Assembly: GCF_910579365.1 (NCBI RefSeq)
Contig: NZ_CAJTUX010000001.1
Location: 1 to 64,000 of the forward strand
DNA length: 64,000 nucleotides
Origin: an uncultured Oscillibacter sp.
GTDB taxonomy: Bacteria; Bacillota; Clostridia; Oscillospirales; Oscillospiraceae
Direction: 5' to 3'
The first letter of the stretch is position 1. Each line of letters begins with the position of its first letter. The translations under genes and the position numbers were made by a program. This document shows positions 1-8,552 of the stretch, piece after piece. Under the pieces are notes generated by a model. That model was not told the DNA's origin. It worked only from the letters and a program-made list of their open reading frames with translations, and made no database searches.

Positions 1-518
1 CGGGCAAGACCACGCTGCTGTCCCTGCTGGGCGGGCTGGATGTGCCGACACAGGGCAGCGTCCTGTTTGACGGCGAGGATATTACGGCAAAGGGGCTGGA
101 GTACCACCGCAGAAATCATATCTCGCTGATTTTCCAGAGTTACAATCTGATCGACTACATGACGCCCGTTGAAAATGTGCGGCTCACCGCCAAGCTGGAG
201 GCCGTTCCTATTCTGAAACGGCTGGGGCTTACAAAGGATGAAACCCGGCGGAATGTGCTGAAACTGTCCGGCGGACAGCAGCAGCGGGTAGCGATTGCGC
301 GGGCGCTGGCCTCCGATGCCCCGGTTATTCTGGCGGACGAGCCGACGGGGAACCTGGACGCCGACACCGCCAGGGAAATCACGGCAATTCTGAAAGAAAG
401 CGCCCATGCGTTCGGGAAGTGCGTGGTGGTCGTGACGCACTCTGGCGAGGTGGCAAAGCAGGCGGATGTGGTTCTGGAAATCAAACGAGGACATTTGAAA
501 GAGAGGGAAATGGGATGA
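1..518 (+). CDS. ABC transporter ATP-binding protein, MacB/LolD type (5' end outside window)
   Basis: Partial gene: the reading frame is open from the first bases and begins inside the Walker A motif (GKTTLL), so the first 40 or so residues lie upstream. The Q-loop (FQSYNLIDYMT), the signature LSGGQQQR, Walker B with D-loop (ILADEPTGNLD) and the switch histidine (VVTH) are all present, so the ATPase part looks intact. The GLDVPTQGSVLFDG and NLIDYMTPVENV wording is typical of MacB/LolD-like ATPases that work with FtsX-type permeases in antibiotic-peptide export or lipoprotein handling. The stop codon overlaps the start of the downstream small lipoprotein (ATGA), suggesting coupled translation. 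No permease is visible in the window; it may lie upstream. Confidence 0.9.
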   Translation, partial: GKTTLLSLLGGLDVPTQGSVLFDGEDITAKGLEYHRRNHISLIFQSYNLIDYMTPVENVRLTAKLEAVPILKRLGLTKDETRRNVLKLSGGQQQRVAIARALASDAPVILADEPTGNLDADTAREITAILKESAHAFGKCVVVVTHSGEVAKQADVVLEIKRGHLKEREMG

Positions 519-778
519 AAAAATTTATGATGATTTTGGCCTGTGTTCTGGTCTGCTTCTCGTTGTTTACTGGCTGTACCGATCAGAAGGGCAACGACGA
601 TCAGGACACAAATTTGGGGAACTCAGTGGAAATTGATGATGCAGACATTGCAATCGACACCGAACCGGGCCTGGACACCGAGGGCAATTCCGGCGATGTG
701 ACCTTACCTGACGGCTTTACCTACAGCTTCCGTGACACGGATAATGCAGACGGTATTGTAGTCACACCGAGGGAATAA
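515..778 (+). CDS. Small lipoprotein, acidic, function unknown
   Basis: An 87-residue product starting at the ATG that overlaps the stop of the ABC ATPase. Residues 1-17 form a classic lipoprotein signal (MKKFMMILACVLVCFSLFTGC) with a lipobox ending at the Cys. The rest is short, strongly acidic and low in complexity (Asp, Glu, Gly, Thr), with no recognisable domain. It should be a membrane-anchored extracytoplasmic peptide, perhaps an accessory of the ABC system encoded just upstream. A longer upstream start in the same frame would overlap the ATPase by about 100 bases and is not favoured. Confidence 0.7.
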   Translation: MKKFMMILACVLVCFSLFTGCTDQKGNDDQDTNLGNSVEIDDADIAIDTEPGLDTEGNSGDVTLPDGFTYSFRDTDNADGIVVTPRE

Positions 779-830
779 CAAAATTTCCGTTTCACACAGG
801 CTCCATATTGGCTTTATACACGTTCCACAT

Positions 831-857
831 AGCGGCGGTACTTTGGCCGCCGCTTTG
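831..857 (+). terminator. Hairpin after the lipoprotein gene, weak terminator
   Basis: An 8-bp GC-only stem (AGCGGCGG / CCGCCGCT) with an 8-base loop, followed by only three T. It lies 50 bases past the lipoprotein stop. Termination is possible but the U-tract is poor. Confidence 0.35.
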
Positions 858-983
858 AATTTGGCGGCTTTAGGAGGCAGCCGCTGTGTGGATATTTCAT
901 TGTGAGAAGTTAAGATTGCCATTTTCAAAAAAGCCCGTCTCCCGCCTGCGGGTCTGGATATTTCAAAGAAAGGCTGGTGAACT

Positions 984-1205
984 ATGGCCGAGAAAATCGG
1001 CATTCAGGTAAAGGACAAATTCAGCCTCACCATTTCTGCCTCACCATTGAGGAGGCCTTCCGCTATTTCGGGATAGGAGAAAAGAAACTGCGAAAGCTGG
1101 TACACGATAATTTGGACGCTGGATTTGTCATTACAAAATGGCGTAAAAATCCTCATCAAGCGTCAGCGTTTTGAGCAATTTCTGGACGCATTGTCGTCGC
1201 TTTAA
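984..1205 (+). pseudogene. xis: Tn916-type excisionase (Xis), frameshifted remnant
   Basis: Reading across three frames gives a protein like Tn916 excisionase: a start MAEKIGIQVKDKFSLTI, then TIEEAFRYFGIGEKKLRKLV, then IKRQRFEQFLDALSSL to the TAA at 1203-1205. The first shift falls at about 1033-1045, where the string CTCACCATT is duplicated (an apparent short tandem duplication). The second is one extra A in an A-run at about 1134-1137. The winged-helix DNA-binding core is recognisable but no single frame carries it. Position just upstream of an integrase matches the xis-int order of Tn916-like elements. Either these are true inactivating mutations or, less likely, assembly errors. Confidence 0.7.
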
Positions 1206-1259
1206 CCGCCCTATTCTGCAAAAGTCTTGAACAGCCGGTTCAAATAAATATGGAAATGG

Positions 1260-1301
1260 AGCCTTGGCTATGATATAATATTTTTATATCCTGCCGAGGC
1301 T
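1260..1301 (+). promoter_or_regulatory. Imperfect inverted repeat containing a TATAAT box upstream of int
   Basis: GAGCCTTGGC and GCCGAGGCTC form a 10-bp arm pair with one mismatch around an AT-rich loop that includes TATAAT (1274-1279); a TTTT follows. It may be a terminator between xis and int or an operator-promoter for int. No clear -35 box was found. Confidence 0.35.
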
Positions 1302-1324
1302 CTTTTCACAGAAAGGCACGCAAT

Positions 1325-2212
1325 GTGAGCGGAAAACGACGTGACAGCAAAAACCGTATGCTTTGCAACAAAGAGAGCCAACGCAAAGGCGGACAATATG
1401 CGTACAAATACGTTGACACCACCGGCAAACCCCAGTTTGTTTTCAGTTGGAAGCCGGAAGCCGCAGACAGCACGCCCCAAGAGAAACGTGATGGGCTTGC
1501 CCTGCAGGAAAAGGAAAAGCAAATTCGGCGGGACATTGAGGACGCCATTATCCCCCGTAGTAGAGAAATAACCGTTCTGGATTTGGTGGAACAGTATCTT
1601 TCGCAGAAAACCGGCGTCCGGCACAATACCGAGGCCAACTATAATTTTGTCCTCAACATCATCAAAAAAGAGGGCTTTGACCGGCAGCGTATTGACCGGA
1701 TAAAGCTGTCCAACGCCAGGTGCTGGCTTATCAAATTGCAGCAGGACAGCAGAAGGTACCGTTCTATTCACTCCATTCGAGGCGTTGTCCGGCCTGCCTT
1801 TCAGATGGCGGCTGATGATGATTTGATACGCAAAAATCCGTTTGAGTTTCAGCTTGCCACCGTTGTTGTCAACAACAGCGTGACAAAGGAAGCAATCACA
1901 AGGAAGCAGGAGCGGGCATTTCTGGAATTTGTAAAGGGTGACAAGCATTTCTCCCGGTACTGTGCCGGCAAGCCGATGGTGGCGCTTCACCGGGAACATT
2001 ACTTCAAACACATCTGCCAGAAATACAACAGCATCTACAAGGTGCAGATGCCCAAAGTCACCCCGCACGTTTGCGGGCACACATTCTGTTCCAACATGGC
2101 AAAGAGCGGCATGAACCCCAAGACGCCGCAGTATCTCATGGGGCACTCGGATATTGGCGTCACGCTGAACACCTACACCCATTTGGGCTTTGAGGACGCG
2201 CGGGAGGAGTGA
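1325..2212 (+). pseudogene. int: Tn916-type tyrosine integrase with internal deletion and catalytic Arg loss
   Basis: The N-terminal part (MSGKRRDSKNRM, ESQRKGGQYAYKYVD, arm-binding domain) and the SAM-like core domain follow Tn916 Int closely. However, the product is 295 residues against about 405 for the family. The join falls near residue 215 (FVKGDKHFSRYC followed by AGKPMVALHREHY), removing about 90-100 residues that normally carry the first catalytic Arg and the beta-hairpin Lys. The C-terminal box reads HVCGHTFC where the family has H-x-x-R-H, so the second catalytic Arg is Gly. The LMGHSDIGVTLNTYTH box with the Tyr nucleophile remains. A GTG start at 1325 is used. The protein can hardly be an active recombinase, although the frame is still open. 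It marks one end of a decayed integrative element. Confidence 0.8.
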
Positions 2213-2397
2213 AAAAGGGTCGCAGACAGCGAGTAGTAAAATGAAACGAACACCCCTGATTTACTACTTCTTGTACTGCTTTTGGGGTCAAAGCTGTGCT
2301 ATTTTATGCCGGGATATGCCAGGAGAATGAATAGAAGAACATACCGCAAGACGCCCGCAAGGCCCGGAATATCAATACGTTCAAGAGGTTTGAGGAT

Positions 2398-2853
2398 ATG
2401 ACAAAAATTTTATTCGTCTGCCACGGCAACATATGCCGCAGCCCGATGGCTGAGTTTGTAATGAAAGACCTGGTGAAAAAAGTGGGACTGGAGAGCGAAT
2501 TTTGCATCAAGTCCGCCGCCACCAGCACCGAGGAGATCGGCAATCCGGTCTACCCTCCCGCCCGCCGGAAGCTGGCGGAGCACGGCATCGGCTGCGCGGG
2601 GAAAACCTCCCGCCAGCTCACAAAAGCCGATTACGCCCAGTACCACCTCCTGATCGGCATGGACCGGGCCAATCTGCGCAACATGAGCCGCATCTGCGGC
2701 GGCGACCAGGAGGGAAAAATTCACGCCCTCATGGACTACACGGACCGCCCCGGCGAGGTCGCGGACCCCTGGTACACCGGAGACTTTGAGACCACCTATC
2801 AGGACGTACTGGAAGGCTGCCAGGGCCTATTGGCCGTCCTGGCCCCCTCTTGA
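2398..2853 (+). CDS. Low-molecular-weight protein tyrosine phosphatase
   Basis: A 151-residue cytoplasmic phosphatase of the LMW-PTP/arsenate reductase fold. The catalytic P-loop CHGNICRS (C-x5-R-S) is at residues 8-15, and the general acid loop DPWYTGDF is near residue 122. Length fits the family. The start ATG is 8 bases after TGAGGA. CutC begins 14 bases after the stop, so the two genes are probably co-transcribed. In Bacillota such enzymes act on phosphotyrosine or phosphoarginine proteins; the substrate here is not evident. The gene lies just beyond the integrase remnant and looks like ordinary chromosome flanking the old element. Confidence 0.92.
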   Translation: MTKILFVCHGNICRSPMAEFVMKDLVKKVGLESEFCIKSAATSTEEIGNPVYPPARRKLAEHGIGCAGKTSRQLTKADYAQYHLLIGMDRANLRNMSRICGGDQEGKIHALMDYTDRPGEVADPWYTGDFETTYQDVLEGCQGLLAVLAPS

Positions 2854-2866
2854 AAGGAGCTTTGTC

Positions 2867-3619
2867 ATGTGCGGTTTGATTGAAGGCTGTGTGGATTCCC
2901 ATGTCTCCGCCCTGGCGGCCTGCCGGGGCGGAGCGGACCGGCTGGAGCTCTGCGCCAATTTGTCCATCGGAGGCACCACCCCCTCCCCCTCCCTCTTCCA
3001 ACAGGTCCGGCGGGACTGCCCCGTGAAGGTCAACGTCCTGATCCGTCCCCGCTTCGGGGACTTTCTTTACTCGGAAATGGAGCTTGAGGAAATGCGGGAG
3101 GAAATCCGGCGCTTCCGGGACCTGGGGGCCAACGGCGTCGTCATCGGCGTGCTGACGCCGGAGGGCGATCTGGACGCCGGGGCGATGACCCGCCTGATGG
3201 ACTGCGCCGGAGAGATGGATGTCACGCTTCACCGGGCTTTTGACATGACCCGGGACCCCCTCGCCGCTCTGGAGTCCGCCGTCCGCCTCGGCTGCCGGAC
3301 CATTCTCACCTCCGGACAGGCCAAGGACGCGCCGTCGGGAACGGAGGTTCTGAAGGCGCTCCATGCGCAGGCGGCAGGCAGAATCCACATCATGGCCGGC
3401 GGAGGCGTGCGGAAGGAAACCATTCGGGACATCCACCGCCGCGCCGGCATCCGCACCTTCCACACCACCGGACGGAGCGGCCCCGTGGACAGCGGTATGC
3501 TCTACCGGAAAAGCACGGTCTCCATGGGGCTGCCCTCCCTGTCGGAGTATGAGCTCTGGCAAACCGACGAAGCGGAATTCCGGGCCTGCGCGGAAGCGGT
3601 CCACAGCCTTGGGGACTGA
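2867..3619 (+). CDS. cutC: CutC family protein (copper homeostasis / TIM barrel)
   Basis: 250 residues, normal for CutC. The start ATG lies 6 bases after GAAAGGAG, which decides it over earlier in-frame starts inside the phosphatase gene. Family signatures are GADRLELCANLSIGGTTPS near the N-terminus, VLIRPRFGDFLYS, the GVLTPEGDLD loop, DVTLHRAFDM and ILTSGQ. CutC is a cytoplasmic TIM-barrel protein linked to copper tolerance in early genetic work, but its catalytic role is still disputed. Gene order with the phosphatase gives no functional clue. A strong bidirectional terminator follows. Confidence 0.9.
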   Translation: MCGLIEGCVDSHVSALAACRGGADRLELCANLSIGGTTPSPSLFQQVRRDCPVKVNVLIRPRFGDFLYSEMELEEMREEIRRFRDLGANGVVIGVLTPEGDLDAGAMTRLMDCAGEMDVTLHRAFDMTRDPLAALESAVRLGCRTILTSGQAKDAPSGTEVLKALHAQAAGRIHIMAGGGVRKETIRDIHRRAGIRTFHTTGRSGPVDSGMLYRKSTVSMGLPSLSEYELWQTDEAEFRACAEAVHSLGD

Positions 3620-3685
3620 AAAGACGTTCCATCCGCAGCGGCACTGCAGCTGCATGGCCGCGCCGCAGCCATAATCGCGCAAAAT

Positions 3686-3737
3686 CCCGCCCGAAGGGCT
3701 CTTCCGGAAAGAGTATCCCTTCGGGCGGGGTCTTTTT
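3686..3737. terminator. Bidirectional terminator between cutC and citXG
   Basis: Perfect 13-bp stem CCCGCCCGAAGGG / CCCTTCGGGCGGG with an 18-base loop, followed by GTCTTTTTA on the plus strand; an AAAA flank on the other side serves the minus strand. It ends both the cutC transcript and the long citrate operon that converges on it. Confidence 0.85.
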
Positions 3738-3738
3738 A

Positions 3739-5082
3739 TCAGGACTCCATGAACAGCAGGAAGTACCCCACCGCCAGGAGGTCGGCACAGCCGCCGGGGC
3801 TCAGATTCGCCTGAATCATCGCCTGATCGAAGTCCTGGAGCTCCTTTGGAAAGTCCCCCTCCGGGGCGGCCAGAACCCGCCGGGCCCGCCGGGCGGTCTC
3901 CTCCAGCGCCGTCCGGCCCCCGCGGCGGAGAAGATTCGCATCCTCCACCTGGGAGAGCAGGGCCAGCAGGGCCCTCCGTCCCCCCTCTTCCAGGGACTCC
4001 GCCTGCCGCAAGGCGGGCAGGACCCACCGGCGAACCGAGGAAAAGCCTCCTGCGGCCTCCCCCCGGGCTCCGCCTGGGGAACGGTCCTTTTCCCACCCGG
4101 CGGGAAGCGGCGCGTGAACCCCCAGGGCCGCCGCCCGGCGGCAGAGGTCCTCCACCCCCGGAGACGCCTCGCCGCCTCCCGGCAGCCGGAGGGCATACAG
4201 CTGTCCGGCCGCCACGCAGAGAAGGCCCAGGGAGAAAATCAGCCCCTGATGGGTGTTCACCCCTCCGGTGGCGGATCGCATGGCCTCCTCCGCCTCCTGT
4301 CCCAGGCTCCGGGCGGAGGAAAACAGGACCGCGTCCTCCCGCTCCGCCGACGAAAAGCCCAGCAGGCAAAACCGCCGGAACCAGGGCCCCAGGACGGCGA
4401 TGCTGTCCAGGAAGGTGAAAAAATCCATGTCCCGGTGAGCGCCGCTGTTCCGGCGGTCCACCAGGCCCGGCTTTGGGGTGACGGACACCTCATAGAGCAT
4501 GGCCCGGACGGCCCGGGCGGCAACCCGGTCCGCCCATTGGGCGGAAAAACCGGACTCCAGCAGCCGGACAGTTTCTCTCTGGAGCTCCTCCACGGAGTGG
4601 CGGCGGCTCCGTCCGCAGACCGCCGCCTCCTCCCCGCAGAGAAGACACCGCCGGGGCGGGCGGCCCGCCTCCCGGCGGGAGATTTTTTCCCCATCGGGCC
4701 GCAGCAAATCCAGGTCCAGCAGTCTGCCCAGGGGGCCGACGTCCTCCACTCCGCAGAGAATTTCCTTCACCTCCGGAAGCGGGACGCTCTCTCTCACCTG
4801 ATAAAAGGCGCAGGGCCCCGCCCTTTCCAGCCGCTCCTCCAGGAACCTCCAAGAGACTCCGGCACGGTCCAGGGCCGCCTCCGTCCGGCGGCGGCCCTCC
4901 CGATAGCCCCGGAGCAGCAGAGGAAAGCGCTTCACCGGCCCCGCCATATTCAGGCTCAGACACAGCAGGCCGCCGTCCTGCGCGGCCAGAAGGCGGCTCT
5001 GGACCTCCGCCCGCCGTTCCCGCTCGGCCAGCATCTCCTCCAGCTCCACAAAATCAGTTCCCAGAATGTCCCGAAGCTCCAT
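3739..5082 (-). CDS. citXG: Fused CitX-CitG: citrate lyase prosthetic-group transferase and triphosphoribosyl-dephospho-CoA synthase
   Basis: 447 residues in two parts. Residues 1 to about 165 are CitX-like (apo-citrate lyase phosphoribosyl-dephospho-CoA transferase), with RRCLLCGEEAAVCGRSRRHS as the diagnostic stretch. The remainder is CitG (makes 2'-(5''-triphosphoribosyl)-3'-dephospho-CoA), with VTPKPGLVDRRNSGAHRDMD, ATGGVNTHQGLIFSLG and SPGGCADLLAVGYFL. Fused citXG genes are known from other bacteria. The product builds and attaches the cofactor carried by CitD. The start ATG at 5082 overlaps the end of citC by 29 bases. It is the last gene of the operon, right before the terminator. Confidence 0.9.
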   Translation of the reverse strand: MELRDILGTDFVELEEMLAERERRAEVQSRLLAAQDGGLLCLSLNMAGPVKRFPLLLRGYREGRRRTEAALDRAGVSWRFLEERLERAGPCAFYQVRESVPLPEVKEILCGVEDVGPLGRLLDLDLLRPDGEKISRREAGRPPRRCLLCGEEAAVCGRSRRHSVEELQRETVRLLESGFSAQWADRVAARAVRAMLYEVSVTPKPGLVDRRNSGAHRDMDFFTFLDSIAVLGPWFRRFCLLGFSSAEREDAVLFSSARSLGQEAEEAMRSATGGVNTHQGLIFSLGLLCVAAGQLYALRLPGGGEASPGVEDLCRRAAALGVHAPLPAGWEKDRSPGGARGEAAGGFSSVRRWVLPALRQAESLEEGGRRALLALLSQVEDANLLRRGGRTALEETARRARRVLAAPEGDFPKELQDFDQAMIQANLSPGGCADLLAVGYFLLFMES

Positions 5083-6067
5083 GACGGTACTCCTCAAGCA
5101 AATATTGATAGGTCGTCTCCGTAACCAGCGGCCGCAGTTCTTCCAGCTCCCCCCTTTGGAAAAGCTCCCGCACCCGGCTGGCGCTGATGGGCGCGCCCCC
5201 CTCCTCCAGCCGGGGAAGCACCACCGGCTGAATCCCCCATTGGGGAAGCAGCGCCAGCATCTGTTCGTTATACCCCCGGGTAACCGGGCAGAAGGGCTCC
5301 TCCCCCATGAAGCGCATCGTGATGCCCAGGGGGGCGGCGAACCGCTCCGCAAAGATCTTCAGGTCCAGCTCCGCGCTGTGAAAGGCGGCGCCGGCCTGAT
5401 CTTTCAGGAAGTAGGTGGGGAAGGTGGCGTTGGAAATCAGGTAGTCCCCCGTGGGGCAGACCGCCGTATGGGGCAGGTCCGCCAGATTCCGCCGGGCCAG
5501 CTCCAGCCGGGCCCCGGCGGAGAAAAAGCTCCGGTCCTCGGACAGGAGAAACACATACAGGAAGTCACAGCGCTCCGCCGCCCGCTCCGCCAGATGGCGG
5601 TGCCCCCTGGTGAAGGGATTGCAGTTGGCCACTATGGCGGCGACACGTCCCCCCGGCACGGAGGGCCGGGGCAGCGCGGAGACAAAGTCCTCCACCCCCC
5701 GCCGCCGGTTCTCCATCAGCAGCATGCCGGCCGTCTCCGTCACCGGATAGAAGCCCAGTCCGCCGAAGAGGCCCCGGTTCTCCGGCTTCGTGCACAGCAT
5801 CAGGTGCTCCCTCCCCTGCTGGAGGGCCTGCCGGGTCAAGTGGCTGACCACGGCGGCGCAAAGACCGTCACCCTGCCGCCCCGGCCGGACGGCGACGTAT
5901 TCCAGCAGTCCGCCGTCCAGGGAGCCGGTGGCCTGCGGTTCTCCCTCTTCCAGCAGCGTCACGGTAAAGGGCGGCGGCGTCTCCGGCGGCGTCAGTCCGC
6001 CCTCCGTCAGGAACTGCCGGACCGCTTGAAACCGGCGGCCCCGAAGCGTTCCAAATTCCACTTCCAT
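5054..6067 (-). CDS. citC: [Citrate (pro-3S)-lyase] ligase
   Basis: 337 residues, the usual CitC length. The N-terminal half is a GNAT-like domain (LLEYVAVRPGRQGDGL). The C-terminal half is a nucleotidyltransferase of the HIGH superfamily, with IVANCNPFTRGHRHLAE as the nucleotide-binding motif and ISASRVRELF as the distal motif. CitC uses ATP and acetate to acetylate the thiol of the CitD prosthetic group, switching citrate lyase on. It sits between citF and citXG, so with them the cluster encodes all steps to mature and activate the lyase. A short hairpin separates it from citF. Confidence 0.92.
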   Translation of the reverse strand: MEVEFGTLRGRRFQAVRQFLTEGGLTPPETPPPFTVTLLEEGEPQATGSLDGGLLEYVAVRPGRQGDGLCAAVVSHLTRQALQQGREHLMLCTKPENRGLFGGLGFYPVTETAGMLLMENRRRGVEDFVSALPRPSVPGGRVAAIVANCNPFTRGHRHLAERAAERCDFLYVFLLSEDRSFFSAGARLELARRNLADLPHTAVCPTGDYLISNATFPTYFLKDQAGAAFHSAELDLKIFAERFAAPLGITMRFMGEEPFCPVTRGYNEQMLALLPQWGIQPVVLPRLEEGGAPISASRVRELFQRGELEELRPLVTETTYQYLLEEYRHGASGHSGN

Positions 6068-6095
6068 CGTCTCGTCCCCCTTTCAAAGACAGGCG

Positions 6096-6119
6096 CGGCG
6101 GCCCCATACGGAGCCGCCG
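6096..6119 (-). other. Intercistronic hairpin between citF and citC
   Basis: CGGCGGCCCC pairs with GGAGCCGCCG around a short loop in the 63-base citF-citC gap. No U-run follows on the minus strand, so RNA processing or partial attenuation of the maturation genes is more likely than full termination. Confidence 0.4.
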
Positions 6120-6130
6120 TGTCCGTTCGC

Positions 6131-7660
6131 TCAGTCCTCCACCTGGTAAATAAGGTCCATGACGGAGCCGTCCCGGTAAGTGACGACGCCCACGACCTTG
6201 TCCGTATAGGCGATGGGCGCGGGCACACCCACAATCTGTTCCGCCCGCTTCTGGAGCTCTTCGATGCCGCACACGGGGATGCCGGCGTCCACCAAACGCT
6301 GGCGCAGCTTGTAGCGCCGGGGATTGACGGCGATGCCATAGTCCGTAACCACCACGTCCACGGTCTTTCCGGGGGTGACGACAGTGTTGACCTTGTTCAC
6401 CACGCAGGGAATGCGGCCCCGGACCAGGGGGCAGACAACAATAGCCAGCGCCGCGCCGTAGGCCGTGTCCGGGTGGCCGCCGATGGCCCCCCGAATCACG
6501 CCGTCCGAACCGGTGAGGACGTTCACATCAAAATTCGTGTCCACCTCCAGAGCGGAGAGCACCACCGCGTCCAGCAGGTTCACGGCGCAGCCGGGGTCGG
6601 CGGGACTGGCGTAGTAGGAGGCGGAAATCTGCTGGTGGAAGCGGTTGTTCTTCAGGGACTCAGCCGCCCGCAGGTCGAAGGACTGGACGTCCAGAATCTT
6701 CTTCACCAGCCCTTCTTCATGGAGGTCCACAATGGAGCCGGTAATGCCGCCCAGGGCAAAGCTGGCGGTGATGCCCTTGGCCAGCATCTTCTCCCGCAGG
6801 AAGCGGGCCACTGCCAGAGACGCGCCGCCGGAGCCCATCTGGATGGAGAAGCCGTCCTCAAACACGCCGCTGGCAGCGATGACGTTGGCGGCGGACTCGG
6901 CAATGGTCAGCTCCTTGGGATTCTTGGTAAAGCGGGTGGCGCCGGACATGATGCCGGCGGGATCGCCGATCTGGGGCACCTCCACAATGTAGTCCACGTC
7001 GGTGGAGGGAATGCCGAAAGGGGCGTTGGGGTACTGGACGATATGGTTGGTCAGGATAACCGTCTTGGCCGCGTGCTGGGCGTCGCACTTGGCGTAGCCC
7101 ATGGAGCCGCACATGACGCCGCCGTCCACGTCCCGGCTGTAGCCGTTGGCGTTGCCGTAGGGGTCGCAGGAGGGCGCGCCCAAAAAGGCCACGTCGATGG
7201 GCAGCTCTCCGCATTCAATGGCCTTGGCTCTGCCGCCGTGGCTGCGGAAAACCACGGGAATCTCCATCAGCCCGCCGGAGATGGCGTCCGCCAGCTCCCC
7301 CCGGAGGCCGGAGGTCTCAATCCGGCGGATAACGCCGTTTTGGATGTGGCGGATCAACGGGGCGTGGCAGTCCGTCAGGGACGAGGCGGCCAGCGTCAGG
7401 TTCCGAAAGCCCATCTCCGCCAGCTTGTCCATCACCTGGTTGACGATGTAGTCACCGTTGCGGAAATGGTGGTGGAAGGAGACCGTCATGCCGTCCCGCA
7501 GGCCGGAGAGACGAACCGCCTCCTCCAGCGAGGGGACAATCTTGCTGTAGGACTCCTTGCGCTCCGCCAGGGTGGAATAGCTCTTGCCCAGATTCTCATC
7601 GGAAAAGGGTCCGCCCAGGGCGCCCAGCTCCTCCAGGTGCGGAATATACCGCTCAGTCAT
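6131..7660 (-). CDS. citF: Citrate lyase alpha subunit (acetyl-ACP:citrate ACP transferase)
   Basis: 509 residues, normal for CitF. Start at the ATG of MTERYIPHL; upstream codons in frame fall inside citE, and the gene overlaps the citE stop by 8 bases. Family stretches include VSFHHHFRNGDYIVNQV, DPYGNANGYSRDVDGG, GVFEDGFSIQMGSGGASLAV and TDYGIAVNPRR. CitF swaps acetyl for citrate on the CitD thioester, and CitE then cleaves it to acetate and oxaloacetate. Citramalate lyase has homologous subunits, so the substrate could be citramalate instead of citrate. The presence of a LeuCD-type hydratase cluster nearby keeps that option open. Confidence 0.93.
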   Translation of the reverse strand: MTERYIPHLEELGALGGPFSDENLGKSYSTLAERKESYSKIVPSLEEAVRLSGLRDGMTVSFHHHFRNGDYIVNQVMDKLAEMGFRNLTLAASSLTDCHAPLIRHIQNGVIRRIETSGLRGELADAISGGLMEIPVVFRSHGGRAKAIECGELPIDVAFLGAPSCDPYGNANGYSRDVDGGVMCGSMGYAKCDAQHAAKTVILTNHIVQYPNAPFGIPSTDVDYIVEVPQIGDPAGIMSGATRFTKNPKELTIAESAANVIAASGVFEDGFSIQMGSGGASLAVARFLREKMLAKGITASFALGGITGSIVDLHEEGLVKKILDVQSFDLRAAESLKNNRFHQQISASYYASPADPGCAVNLLDAVVLSALEVDTNFDVNVLTGSDGVIRGAIGGHPDTAYGAALAIVVCPLVRGRIPCVVNKVNTVVTPGKTVDVVVTDYGIAVNPRRYKLRQRLVDAGIPVCGIEELQKRAEQIVGVPAPIAYTDKVVGVVTYRDGSVMDLIYQVED

Positions 7661-8552
7661 GAATGTCAGCCTCCTCTCGCAGCGCGCCCACGGCCTTGGC
7701 CAGGGCCAGAACCCGCTGGGCCCGCAGAACAATGGGCCTGTCCACCATCTTCCCGTTCAGGGAAATCACGCCAGAGCCCTTCCGGTTGGCCTCCTCGATG
7801 GCCTCCATCACGGCCAGGGCCTTTTGAATCTCCTTCTCCGTGGGGGTATAGACCTCGTGGACGGTTTTGATCTGTCTGGGATTGATGATGGACTTTCCGT
7901 CAAAGCCCAGCTGGTGAATCAGCTCCACCTCGGCCCGGAAGCCCTCCTCGTTGTTCACGTCGCTGTACACGGTGTCAATGGCGTCGATTCCGGCGGCCCT
8001 GGCGGCCAGGAGAATCATGCTGCGGCCAAAGAGCAGCTCGATGCCGCCGGGAGAACGGCTGGTCTTCAGGTCGGTGACGTAATCCTCCGCCCCCAGGGCG
8101 ATGCCGGTGAGGCGCTTGCTGGAGAAAGCGATCTTCTCCGCGTTCAGCACGCCGGCGGCGCTCTCAATGGCGGCCATCATGAGGGTGGACCCCTCCTCGA
8201 TGCCGCTCTCCCGCTCAATGCGGGCGATCTCCGCCTCGCAGGCCAGCACGTCCTCGGCCCGCTCCGTCTTGGGCAGGCGGATCACGGCCCGCCGGGTGCG
8301 GACAATGGCCTCCAGGTCGTCCCGCCCGGTCTTCGTGGCGGGGTCGTTGATCCGAACCACCAGCTCCTTGTCCCCATAGTCCATGCTGAGCAGGGCCTGG
8401 TACACCAGGAAGCGGGCGGCGTCCTTCTCCGCCAGGGACACCGAGTCCTCCAGATCAAACATGATGGAGTCCTGACTGTAGATTCCGGCGTCCTTAATCA
8501 TGCCGGGGTTGTTGCCCGGCACAAAGAGCATGGTACGTCTCAGCCGTTTCAT
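7653..8552 (-). CDS. citE: Citrate lyase beta subunit (citryl-ACP lyase)
   Basis: 299 residues, TIM-barrel of the HpcH/HpaI aldolase family. Motifs: RTMLFVPGNNPGMIKDAG at the N-terminus, MFDLEDSVSLAEKDAAR (metal and substrate binding), and IALGAEDYVTDL. It performs the retro-aldol cleavage of the citryl- (or citramalyl-) thioester. The start ATG at 8552 overlaps the citD stop (ATGA-type, 4 bases), so citD, citE and citF are translationally coupled in the usual order. Confidence 0.94.
   Translation of the reverse strand: MKRLRRTMLFVPGNNPGMIKDAGIYSQDSIMFDLEDSVSLAEKDAARFLVYQALLSMDYGDKELVVRINDPATKTGRDDLEAIVRTRRAVIRLPKTERAEDVLACEAEIARIERESGIEEGSTLMMAAIESAAGVLNAEKIAFSSKRLTGIALGAEDYVTDLKTSRSPGGIELLFGRSMILLAARAAGIDAIDTVYSDVNNEEGFRAEVELIHQLGFDGKSIINPRQIKTVHEVYTPTEKEIQKALAVMEAIEEANRKGSGVISLNGKMVDRPIVLRAQRVLALAKAVGALREEADIHD

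Noticed and set aside
1..2212. Active Tn916-like conjugative element
   Set aside because: Excisionase is frameshifted and integrase lacks catalytic residues; no conjugation genes are visible in the window.
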